Assembly (NCBI GenBank): GCA_021323655.1
Contig: JAJPKO010000062.1
Coordinates: 46,843 to 110,842, forward strand
Length of the DNA: 64,000 nt
Direction: 5' to 3'
Source of the DNA: Acidobacteriaceae bacterium
GTDB lineage: Bacteria > Acidobacteriota > Terriglobia > Terriglobales > Acidobacteriaceae
This document shows positions 35,172 to 43,087 of the stretch, piece after piece. Below the pieces are notes generated by a model that was not told the origin of the DNA, searched no databases, and saw only the letters and a list, made by a program, of their open reading frames with translations. Numbering within the stretch: the first letter of the stretch is position 1; the number at the start of each line of letters is the position of its first letter. The position numbers and the translations under genes are program-made.

Positions 35172-35196
35172 CCCGTCCCTTTTCGAAAAGGACGGG
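35172..35196. repeat. long palindrome in the araB leader
   Basis: CCCGTCC (35172-35178), a bulged C, then TTTTCGAAAA and GGACGGG (35190-35196): twelve paired bases with one bulge. It lies 18 bases before araB, just upstream of its AAGGGAAG ribosome site. A similar palindrome overlaps the end of larB just after araB. Confidence 0.75.
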
Positions 35197-35213
35197 AGAC
35201 AAAGGGAAGAACA

Positions 35214-36794
35214 ATGTCCATCGTCGCAGGCGTAGATTTTGGAACACTCAGCGTTCGCGTAACTCTTCTTGACAGCGAAAAGGGCCGCCTCGGCACGGCC
35301 ATTGCCGAATACCCTCTCCACCGCAAGCGCGAAGACCCCGACTACGCCACGCAGTCTCACCAGGACCAGATGGACGCGCTGGTAAGGGCCACGCGCAAGG
35401 CCATTGCGGATGCCGGAATTGACGGTCACGCAATCGAAGCGATGGCGCTTGACACGACCGGGTCCAGTGTCATCCCGGTGGGCGAAAATCTTGGGCCGCT
35501 CGATGACTACTATCTCTGGTGCGACCATCGCGCCAAGGAAGAAGCACAGCAAATTACCGAGCTGGCCCATAAGGAAAAGCTCGAAGCGATTGAATGGTGC
35601 GGCGGCGTGTATTCGCATGAGTGGGGCTTCGCCAAGCTGCTGCACTGGCTGCGGCACAATCCGGAAAAACGCGGCCATTTTGTGACTGCCTTTGAGCACT
35701 GTGATATGGTTGCGGGAACGCTCTGCGGAATTACAGACGCAAAAAAGGTAAAGCGCAGCGTCTGCGCCATGGGCCACAAATGGATGTGGAACCCGAAGTG
35801 GGGTCTTCCTCCGCAGGAATTTCTGTCGAAGCTTGATCCGCTCTTTGACGGCATTCGCGAGAAGCTTGCTGGCGATTACGAGACTTCAGACAAACTCGCT
35901 GGGCACCTTTCGCCGAAGTGGGCCGAGGCCATGGGCCTGCGCACAGGAATTCCCATTCCGGTCGGCGCATTTGATGCGCACTGGGACGCGATTGGCGCAG
36001 GCTGCCGCGAGGGCGATGTAGTCAACGTGATCGGCACCTCGACCTGCATCATTGCCATACAGAAAAAGGCGAACCTTGTGCCGGGTGTCTGTGGAGTGGT
36101 ACCGGGAAGCGTGCATCCGGCATACGCAGGCGTGGAAGCGGGCCTCTCGGCCACAGGCGATATCTTCGACGCCATCGCGCGGCGCGCAGGACACAAGGTC
36201 TCTGAACTGTCCAAAGGTCTTGAAAACTACCGCGCTGGACAGACCGGGCTACTACGCCTGAGCTGGGACAATGGCGACCGCACGGTGCTGGTCAACCCAG
36301 AGCTGGGCGGCGTCACCCTCGGATGGAACCTGGTGCACACAGCGCAGGACGAACTCTATGCCGCAATTGAAGGCACTGCCTTCCACACCCGCATCATCCT
36401 CGAGCGCATGGCCGGATATGGTGTTCCGGTAGACCGCGTAATCAACGCCGGAGGCATTCCACAGAACAACCAGGTGCTGAACCAGATTTATGCAGACGTA
36501 CTGGGCAAGCCAGTGCTTGTTCCGGCTGGGATTCCGACGAGTCTTGGCTCGGGCATCTTTGCGCTGCTGGCAGCAAAAACGTTTCCGACGATCGAGGCAG
36601 CGCAGGAAAAGATGTGCCTCTCCTATAAAACGGTCCAGCCTGACCCCAGGGCCCACGCAGTCTACAACCGCCTGTTTGCGCTTTATCGCAAGGTGTACTT
36701 TGCGCTCGGCAAGCGCAATGCGGAGGCTGCCGCGCTGGGCGATGTACTGCCGGATCTGCGAAAGATCGCAGCGGAAGTCCGGCGGGATTACTAA
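35214..36794 (+). CDS. araB: ribulokinase
   Basis: 526 aa, FGGY-family kinase. VAGVDFGTLSVRVTLLDSEKG at the start (phosphate-binding loop), ALDTTGSSVIPVGENLGPLDDYYLWCDHRA, VYSHEWGFAKLLHWLRHNPE, PVGAFDAHWDAIGAGCREGDVVNVIGTSTCII with catalytic Asp, and the C-terminal NAGGIPQNNQVLNQIYADVLGKPV. These match AraB of the AraBAD route, which phosphorylates L-ribulose. Last gene of the arabinose operon; separated from the isomerase by 140 bases containing a palindrome. A clear ribosome site (AAGGGAAGAAC) precedes the ATG. Confidence 0.93.
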   Translation: MSIVAGVDFGTLSVRVTLLDSEKGRLGTAIAEYPLHRKREDPDYATQSHQDQMDALVRATRKAIADAGIDGHAIEAMALDTTGSSVIPVGENLGPLDDYYLWCDHRAKEEAQQITELAHKEKLEAIEWCGGVYSHEWGFAKLLHWLRHNPEKRGHFVTAFEHCDMVAGTLCGITDAKKVKRSVCAMGHKWMWNPKWGLPPQEFLSKLDPLFDGIREKLAGDYETSDKLAGHLSPKWAEAMGLRTGIPIPVGAFDAHWDAIGAGCREGDVVNVIGTSTCIIAIQKKANLVPGVCGVVPGSVHPAYAGVEAGLSATGDIFDAIARRAGHKVSELSKGLENYRAGQTGLLRLSWDNGDRTVLVNPELGGVTLGWNLVHTAQDELYAAIEGTAFHTRIILERMAGYGVPVDRVINAGGIPQNNQVLNQIYADVLGKPVLVPAGIPTSLGSGIFALLAAKTFPTIEAAQEKMCLSYKTVQPDPRAHAVYNRLFALYRKVYFALGKRNAEAAALGDVLPDLRKIAAEVRRDY

Positions 36795-36857
36795 GGCCCA
36801 TGTCTTTTTCACACCCGGCATGGTTCTTGTTATATCCAATGAGGAGATTTATAACGT

Positions 36858-36878
36858 CCCGTCCTTTTAAAGGATGGG
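36858..36878. terminator. bidirectional hairpin between araB and larB
   Basis: CCCGTCCTTTTAAAGGATGGG, ten paired bases with one G-T pair and a single central base. It lies 63 bases after araB and spans the stop codon of convergent larB. Suitable for ending transcription from both sides though it has no long T tract; nearly the same sequence as the palindrome ahead of araB. Confidence 0.6.
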
Positions 36879-37640
36879 AGACCCGCGATCCATTCCTGAC
36901 CGCACCATCATCGCTGCAACGTACGCGGCACCGAAGCCGTTATCAATATTCACGACAGCTACATTGGGCGAGCAGGAGTTGAGCATTCCGAGCAGAGCAG
37001 TCAGCCCGCCGAAGGCAGCGCCATAACCTACGCTGGTGGGTACGGCGATGATGGGAGCGGCGACCAGTCCGCCGACCACGCTGGGAAGCGCGCCCTCCAT
37101 TCCGGCGCAGACGATGACGACGCGCGCCTCGCGCAGCACTTCGCGCTGGGCGAGAAGGCGATGCAGTCCGGCCACGCCAACGTCGTGGATACGATAGACG
37201 CGGACCCCCAGATATTCGGCTGAAACAGCGGCTTCTTCTGCCACAGGGATGTCGCTGGTACCAGCGCACAGCACAGCGATGGGCCCGGCCTCCTGCGCTG
37301 CTGCTGACTGGCGAAGGCCGACGATGCGCGCCTCGGCATGATACTGCGCGGAGGGCACGAGTTCCTTCACCGCGTTCCAGGTGTCCGCGTCGGCGCGTGT
37401 GGCAATCACGTCGCCACCTCCGCGGGCCATTCTGACAAAGATCCCCGCTACCTGTGCTGGCGTTTTTCCCGCCGAGTAGATGACCTCCGGCAGACCAAGG
37501 CGCAGTCGGCGGTGGTGGTCAATTTTGGCAAAGCCCGCATCTTCGTAAGGCAGATTCGACAGCTTTTCGAGTGCTGCCGCAGGTTTCAGGTCTCCGGCTT
37601 CGACCTCTCTGAGCAGTTGCAGAATGGCTTCGCGCATCAT
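36867..37640 (-). CDS. larB: nickel-pincer cofactor biosynthesis protein LarB
   Basis: 257 aa. LarB carboxylates and hydrolyses nicotinic acid adenine dinucleotide, the first step of nickel-pincer nucleotide (NPN) synthesis. N-terminal helical part (LLREVEAGDLKPAAALEKLSNLPYEDAGFAKIDHHRRLRLGLPEVIYSAGK fits the family), C-terminal PurE-like domain with IAVLCAGTSDIPVAEEAAVSAEYLG, VCAGMEGALPSVVGGLVAAPIIAVPTSVGYG and NSCSPNVAVVNIDNGFGAAY. Its ATG overlaps the larC stop by four bases. No lactate racemase (larA) gene is in the window. Confidence 0.94.
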   Translation of the reverse strand: MMREAILQLLREVEAGDLKPAAALEKLSNLPYEDAGFAKIDHHRRLRLGLPEVIYSAGKTPAQVAGIFVRMARGGGDVIATRADADTWNAVKELVPSAQYHAEARIVGLRQSAAAQEAGPIAVLCAGTSDIPVAEEAAVSAEYLGVRVYRIHDVGVAGLHRLLAQREVLREARVVIVCAGMEGALPSVVGGLVAAPIIAVPTSVGYGAAFGGLTALLGMLNSCSPNVAVVNIDNGFGAAYVAAMMVRSGMDRGSPIL

Positions 37641-38884
37641 GACTTTATCTCTGATCTGGAGAGCGCAGCAATGGCGGCCTGCATCACCTGCTTCAGCGGT
37701 ACGTGGTGCTCGCTCGCCGCGCGGAGACAGTCGTCATACTCGGGCATAAAGTTCAGGTCTTTGCCGCTGCGCGAGCCGATCTTGACGCGGATGCGGCCGT
37801 ACTCGGTTTCTGCTTCGATGAAACGGCGTTCGAGAACAACGCGGTCTTCTTCACGCAGGCGAATGCCGAGCGTCGTGGTCTCGGCTAAAAGCAGATCTTC
37901 AAGCGCCGCGCGTTTGTCTGCCTGGCAGAGTACCGTAAGCAAACTGCCCATGCGCCCCTTCTTCATCACGACGGACGAACACATGACATCGAGCGCGCCT
38001 GCCTCCAAAGCGCGATCCATCGCATGCGCGATGAGCTGTGGCGTTGCGTCATCGAGCGCACATTCGAGCACGGTGATGCGCCCTGCCGTGTCCGCGGTTT
38101 CGCCGATGCTCAGGCGCAGCACGTTGGGAAAACGCTCCGGGTTGCGCGTGCCGGCTCCATAACCGATGACGGTCGCGGCAAATGCTGGGGCATTCCCGAA
38201 CTCGCAGCCCAGGGCCTTGACCAACGCGGCCCCTGTAGGTGTGGTCATCTCCTTTGCCGGGCCAGCGGAGTACGTAGGAACTCCCTTGAGCAATTCCGCC
38301 GTTGCAGGGGTGGGTACAGGGAACGTACCGTGGGTGCACTCGACAAAGCCGCTGCCTGTATTCACAGGTGAGCAATACCACTTTTCGATACCGAGCGAGG
38401 TGAGTCCGGCCGCAGCGCACACGATGTCGGTGATCGTGTCCACCGCGCCCACTTCGTGGAAATGGACGTCCTCAACTGGAACACCGTGTATCTTTGCTTC
38501 CGCCTGGGCAAGGTACTCGAATGCGCGCAGGGAAAGCGCGCGTGTTTCCTGTGACAATGGGGCGTGCGAAATCAATTCGCGTATCTGCTTCCAGGCGCGT
38601 CCGTGAACATGAGGACGGTGGGCGTGCTCTGCTGCATGCTCGTGGTGGTGCTTGTGGGCTTCATGTTCATGATGGCCGCCGTGGTGATGTTCGCCTTCGA
38701 GCACATCCACTTTTGCGGCAGTGATACCGCTGCGGTCTACGGAGGAGAACTTGAGGGTTGCGCCAATGTTCAGCGCCTTTGCGGTTTCCTCGAGCAAAGT
38801 GCGGGGAACGCCTGCGTCAGTAAGAGCGCCGAGGAGCATGTCGCCACTAATTCCGGCGAAGCATTCGAGATTTCCGATACGCAT
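37637..38884 (-). CDS. larC: nickel-pincer cofactor biosynthesis protein LarC
   Basis: 415 aa. CTP-dependent nickel insertase, last step of NPN cofactor synthesis. Starts MRIGNLECFAGISGDMLLGALTDAGVP; contains a His-rich stretch around residues 59-91 (EHHHGGHHEHEAHKHHHEH) that probably binds nickel; then PVEDVHFHEVGAVDTITDIV, PVPTPATAELLKGVPTY, TPTGAALVKALG. Encoded as a single uninterrupted frame, unlike Lactobacillus plantarum where LarC needs a programmed frameshift. Lies between larE upstream and larB downstream. Confidence 0.94.
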   Translation of the reverse strand: MRIGNLECFAGISGDMLLGALTDAGVPRTLLEETAKALNIGATLKFSSVDRSGITAAKVDVLEGEHHHGGHHEHEAHKHHHEHAAEHAHRPHVHGRAWKQIRELISHAPLSQETRALSLRAFEYLAQAEAKIHGVPVEDVHFHEVGAVDTITDIVCAAAGLTSLGIEKWYCSPVNTGSGFVECTHGTFPVPTPATAELLKGVPTYSAGPAKEMTTPTGAALVKALGCEFGNAPAFAATVIGYGAGTRNPERFPNVLRLSIGETADTAGRITVLECALDDATPQLIAHAMDRALEAGALDVMCSSVVMKKGRMGSLLTVLCQADKRAALEDLLLAETTTLGIRLREEDRVVLERRFIEAETEYGRIRVKIGSRSGKDLNFMPEYDDCLRAASEHHVPLKQVMQAAIAALSRSEIKS

Positions 38885-38990
38885 GGTACCTGTTATACGT
38901 GATTCGGAGAGTTGTGGTCTCTCGTCCTTTGGCCAAACTCAGGCTAAAAGGACAGGGAGTAGCAGGTCCTGTTGCACCAGTGCTGAAAAT

Positions 38991-39011
38991 CCACCTCTCT
39001 TCGAGAGGTGG
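38991..39011. repeat. palindrome between larE and larC
   Basis: CCACCTCTC-TTC-GAGAGGTGG, nine perfect base pairs and a three-base loop, followed by AGCACCC. It sits just after the larE stop (39020 side) and 107 bases before larC. The TCTCTTC loop sequence is shared with palindromes at 14152 and 54038. Confidence 0.75.
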
Positions 39012-39019
39012 AGCACCCG

Positions 39020-39850
39020 TTATTTACCAGTTTTCGCCAACAGCTCTACCGGCAGAATCTCATTCATGGAGCCGGAGCGATAGCCATCGCAATCCACAGC
39101 CACGTAATGGAAGCCTGCGGCGCGAACGGCCGCGCCCATTTTGCGGAACATTTCCGGGCTGAGGGTTGCCGCCATCTCATTTTCTGCGACCTCGATGCGG
39201 GCGATGTTTCCGTGATGGCGGACACGGAAGTTTCGCAGGCCGAGCCCGCGCAGGGACTCTTCTGCATCCTCGACCATGCGCAGCGCTTCAGGAGTCACTC
39301 GGCGGCCATACTCAATGCGCGAAGAAAGGCACGCTGACGCCGGACGGTCCCACACGCTGAGCCCTGCGGCGCGGGCAAGCGCGCGAACATCGGCTTTGGT
39401 TAATCCAGCCTCGGCCAAAGGAGCAGCGACGGAGTGTTGCTGTGCGGCGCGGTGGCCGGGGCGGAAGTCTTTCCTGTCATCAACATTCAGCCCGTAAGCA
39501 ACTGCGGTAAAGTCCCTCTTCTGGCGTTCGGTCTCAAGCACTGTAAACAACTCGTCTTTGCAGTGGAAGCAGCGGTCGGCCTGGTTCACGGCATACTCTT
39601 CGCGCTCAAGCTCGTGAGTGCGGATGGTGCTCAACGGAATGCCGTGTTCCTCAGCGAAGGCGATGGCGTCGCGATAGTGGCTGCGCGGCAGGCTGGCCGA
39701 GTCGGCGATGACGGCTAGCATCTTTGCGCCCAGAACTTTATGGGCGGCGTAAGCCAGATAAGCTGAGTCCACTCCGCCGGAGTAAGCAACGATCACGCTG
39801 CCCAGCTCACGCAGGCGCTGTTCAAGACGCTCTTCCATCAGGCCAGACAT
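39020..39850 (-). CDS. larE: nickel-pincer cofactor biosynthesis protein LarE
   Basis: 276 aa. ATP-dependent sulfur transferase of NPN synthesis. PP-loop VIVAYSGGVDSAYLAYAA near residue 20, YAVNQADRCFHCKDELFTVLE, VAYGLNVDDRKDFRPGHRAAQQHSVAAPL, and PASACLSSRIEYGR, where the Cys corresponds to the sacrificial sulfur donor of L. plantarum LarE. First gene of larE-larC-larB, all leftward. Confidence 0.93.
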   Translation of the reverse strand: MSGLMEERLEQRLRELGSVIVAYSGGVDSAYLAYAAHKVLGAKMLAVIADSASLPRSHYRDAIAFAEEHGIPLSTIRTHELEREEYAVNQADRCFHCKDELFTVLETERQKRDFTAVAYGLNVDDRKDFRPGHRAAQQHSVAAPLAEAGLTKADVRALARAAGLSVWDRPASACLSSRIEYGRRVTPEALRMVEDAEESLRGLGLRNFRVRHHGNIARIEVAENEMAATLSPEMFRKMGAAVRAAGFHYVAVDCDGYRSGSMNEILPVELLAKTGK

Positions 39851-39998
39851 TGCTGATTCTGCTATGTCCCATCAAAGTTGAGGGAGCTTTCTCGCCCCTC
39901 ATGGATAATGGTACTCCCTGAGACAGGATGCCGCCGGAATGGTTCGCGCGCTCTCAATGGGAGTGGGACGATCGGGCTTCACCGATGGAACAAGGACC

Positions 39999-41057
39999 CT
40001 AAGACGCTCTCAGTGCGATTGCCTGCTCGAGAAGTTTCTTCATCAGGGAATCATGGTCATATCCGGACGACCATGCTCGACGGCATCCGGCGGCGGCAAT
40101 GCGATTCCGCGACTCTTCATCCGGCAGGTAGCGCTGGATCTTCGCAATGCACTCTTCCTTCGAGGAAAAGAACACTGCCTCTTCGTCTTCCTTAAAGAGC
40201 TCCAGGTGGCGTGGAGTGCGCTCGGCCAGCATAAAGCCCCCGCAGGCCGTAATCTCATACGAACGCTGCGCCGCCTCATCCTGATTGGATTTGGTCACAA
40301 AGCAGAGATTGATCTTCGACTTCCACAGGGCTTCGCGGTATTCCTGACCACGGAGGGGGCCTCGGTTGAAGACCGCCTGCATCACCTCCGGAGCAAGTTC
40401 CTTCTCCCATGGCGCGCGCGGCCCGGAAATGTCCAGCGGAATGCCGGCTTTAAAAAGCGAGGTGAACCACTCTGCGCGATCATCATAAGGTGAGCCGATG
40501 AAGGAAACGTTGCGCGCTCTCTCTCTGTCCGTTACCGGCGAAGGCGAAGGAAAATGTACATCGCGGTCGAAACCAACCAGCGTCAGCACTACGGCCTTCG
40601 CACCGTTGGCCTTGAAGGCATCAATACTCACCTTGCGCTGCACCGCATTCAGATCAAATTCCGGCAGCGCTTTATAGAAGAGCCGGAAGCCCGGATCGCG
40701 ACGCGGCCCGAAAGGGTTATCAATAAAAAGATCAATCAGGAAAACGCCGCGCTGCCGCAGCTTGCGGAGTGTGGCCGGTGCCAGTGAGAGGGGCTTGTCC
40801 GCGAGCAGCACATTGACGCGGTTCTTCTCCGCGAAGTCCAGCACATGTTGATTGAACCTCCAGACCTTCGGACCGAACTGCGTGCGATAGCGGATCTTGT
40901 CTGTAAAGCTCGATATCGGAAGGTGCTCTTCTGTCTGGATGACCCATGCCCCGTCCAGGCCCATGCGCTGCAAAGCATTCCACCGCCCCAGGCTCGCAGA
41001 CCCGGGGTTTGTCTCAGCAGCAAGATATAAGACCCGCAGAGATTCGAGTGTCATCAC
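39999..41057 (-). CDS. CgeB-type glycosyltransferase family protein
   Basis: 352 aa. GT-B fold pattern: VLYLAAETNPGSASLGRWNALQRMG at the start, LLADKPLSLAPATLRKLRQRGVFLIDLFIDNPFGPRRD, NVSFIGSPYDDRAEWFTSLFKAG, and the C-terminal KINLCFVTKSNQDEAAQRSYEITACGGFMLAERTPRHLELFKEDEEAVFF typical of Glyco_trans_1_2/CgeB proteins. Probably adds a sugar to a surface polysaccharide. Its ATG overlaps the thrS stop by four bases, an odd coupling to a tRNA-synthetase gene. Confidence 0.82.
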   Translation of the reverse strand: MMTLESLRVLYLAAETNPGSASLGRWNALQRMGLDGAWVIQTEEHLPISSFTDKIRYRTQFGPKVWRFNQHVLDFAEKNRVNVLLADKPLSLAPATLRKLRQRGVFLIDLFIDNPFGPRRDPGFRLFYKALPEFDLNAVQRKVSIDAFKANGAKAVVLTLVGFDRDVHFPSPSPVTDRERARNVSFIGSPYDDRAEWFTSLFKAGIPLDISGPRAPWEKELAPEVMQAVFNRGPLRGQEYREALWKSKINLCFVTKSNQDEAAQRSYEITACGGFMLAERTPRHLELFKEDEEAVFFSSKEECIAKIQRYLPDEESRNRIAAAGCRRAWSSGYDHDSLMKKLLEQAIALRAS

Positions 41058-43087
41058 AGTTCGATGGATTTTTCCTCGACAAGATTTTTCGCTTTTGCCG
41101 CAAATTCATCGAGCAGCATCTGTCCCTGGTCGCCCTTGCCGCGCGTGCGCACACTTACAGTGTTCGCTTCGGCTTCCTTGTCGCCCATTACCAGCACGTA
41201 GGGCACTTTCTGCAAGGTGAAGTCGCGAATCCTGGCGTTCATCTTTTCATTCCTGGCGTCGAGTTCCACCCGCAGCCCGGAGTTTTGTAACTGCTGCTGA
41301 ACTTTTTGCGCGTACTCCACGTGCCGCTCGCTGATGGGCACCAGTCCAACCTGCACCGGCGCGAGCCACAGCGGAAACGCCCCGGCATAATGCTCAATCA
41401 GCACGCCAAAAAAGCGCTCGACTGAGCCGAACAGCGCGCGATGCACCATCACCGGCTGGTGCCGCTCGCCGTCCTCTCCTACATATTCAAGCTCGAACCT
41501 TGCAGGAAGATTAAAATCAAATTGCACGGTGGAGAGCTGCCACAAACGCCCCAGGGCATCCACGAGCTTTACATCAATCTTCGGCCCATAAAACGCTGCT
41601 TCGCCCGGGATCGTCCTGTATGGAATGCCTTTGCGCTTCAGCACGTTTTCGAGTGAAGAAATCGCCAGCTCCCACTTTTCGTCTGACCCCGCATAGCTCT
41701 GGCGGTCCTTTGGGTCCCAGGTAGAAAGCTCGACTTTGAATTCATGGAAGCCGAAGGTCTTCAGTACCGCCTGCGCAAAATCAATGCAGGCCGCCACCTC
41801 GTCTTCGATCTGTTCGGGGGTACAGAAGATGTGGGCATCGTCCTGCGTAAATCCGCGCACGCGCAACAGGCCGTGCATGGTGCCTGAACGCTCATAGCGG
41901 TATACATTGCCCAGTTCCGCATAGCGCACCGGAAGATCGCGGTAGCTCTTCGGCGAGTTTTTATAGATCAGGATGTGCCCGGGACAATTCATCGGCTTCA
42001 GCCGGTAGTCCGCGTCGTCCAGCTCCATCTTGGTAAAGAAATTCTGCGCGTAGAAGCCTTCATGTCCGCTTGTCTGCCACAGGTTCACGCGCATCACATG
42101 CGGCGTGTAGACCAGATCGTAACCGCGATGGATACATTCTTCGCGCATCCAGTCTTCCATCACCTTGCGAATCATCGCGCCTTTCGGGTGCCAGAAGATC
42201 AGTCCCGCACCGGCCAGCTCCTGAATCGAAAAGAGATCAAGCTGCTTGCCCAGTACACGATGGTCGCGCTTTGCTGCCTCTTCCAGGCGGGCAAAGTGTT
42301 CGTCCAGCTCTTTCTTTGAGAAGAACGCCGTGCCATAGACGCGCTGCAGCTGCGGGTTCTTCTCATCGCCGAGCCAGTACGCGCCTGCGAGATTGGTGAC
42401 CTTGAAGGCCTTTACCCGGCCCGTTGAGGGAACATGCGGACCACGGCAGAAGTCTACAAAAGCGCCGTTGCGGTAAAGCGAAATCTGTTCGCCGGGCTGC
42501 GTAAAACGCTCAATAAAGTGGACCTTCATGAAGTCGTTGTCCGCCTTGAAGCGCGCCAGCCCTTCATCGCGCGGCTCCCACTCGCGAATGAACTTCTCAT
42601 CGCGTGCCACGACTTCGGCCATCTTCTCTTCAATCTTTTCGAGGTCCTCAGGCGTAAACGGCGTCGGACGGTAAAAGTCATAGAAAAAGCCCGCGTCGGT
42701 CGCCGGGCCGTGCCCCAGCTTTGTCTCCGGAAACAGCTCCAGCACCGCCGTCGCCAGCACGTGCGCTGCTGAGTGGCGCAGCACCTTCAGCGCGTCGGGG
42801 TCCTTTTCGGTCAGCAACTCCAGCGCCACGTCTTCATTGAGTGGTGCTGAAAGGTCCACCAGCCGGGCGCCGTGCGAATTTTCACCGCTGTACATTGCAG
42901 CCTCAGCGTCTGGCTCCGTGCTGGACGTTGCCGTCGCAGCAGCGTCACCGCCCAGCGGACGTACCCGCGCCACAATGGCCGCAGACGCAAGCCTGGGCGA
43001 GATGCTCTTTGCAACATCCAGCGGGGTAGACCCCGCCGCCAATTCCTTCACAGAACCATCAGGAAGCTGAACTCGAATCAAACTCAT
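41054..43087 (-). CDS. thrS: threonyl-tRNA synthetase
   Basis: 677 aa from ATG 43087 (MSLIRVQLPDGSVKELAAG); the upstream in-frame ATG would lie within the MFS gene. TGS domain at the N-terminus, then the editing domain (LRHSAAHVLATAVLELFPETKLGHGPA), and the class II catalytic core: LKPMNCPGHILIYKN zinc Cys and His, VYRYERSGTMHGLLRVRGFTQDDAHIF motif 2, VMVHRALFGSVERFFGVLIEHY motif 3, C-terminal anticodon-binding domain. An insert rich in Ala, Thr and Ser (residues about 50-70) lengthens the N-terminus. Overlaps the MFS gene by 29 bases. Confidence 0.97.
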   Translation of the reverse strand: MSLIRVQLPDGSVKELAAGSTPLDVAKSISPRLASAAIVARVRPLGGDAAATATSSTEPDAEAAMYSGENSHGARLVDLSAPLNEDVALELLTEKDPDALKVLRHSAAHVLATAVLELFPETKLGHGPATDAGFFYDFYRPTPFTPEDLEKIEEKMAEVVARDEKFIREWEPRDEGLARFKADNDFMKVHFIERFTQPGEQISLYRNGAFVDFCRGPHVPSTGRVKAFKVTNLAGAYWLGDEKNPQLQRVYGTAFFSKKELDEHFARLEEAAKRDHRVLGKQLDLFSIQELAGAGLIFWHPKGAMIRKVMEDWMREECIHRGYDLVYTPHVMRVNLWQTSGHEGFYAQNFFTKMELDDADYRLKPMNCPGHILIYKNSPKSYRDLPVRYAELGNVYRYERSGTMHGLLRVRGFTQDDAHIFCTPEQIEDEVAACIDFAQAVLKTFGFHEFKVELSTWDPKDRQSYAGSDEKWELAISSLENVLKRKGIPYRTIPGEAAFYGPKIDVKLVDALGRLWQLSTVQFDFNLPARFELEYVGEDGERHQPVMVHRALFGSVERFFGVLIEHYAGAFPLWLAPVQVGLVPISERHVEYAQKVQQQLQNSGLRVELDARNEKMNARIRDFTLQKVPYVLVMGDKEAEANTVSVRTRGKGDQGQMLLDEFAAKAKNLVEEKSIEL

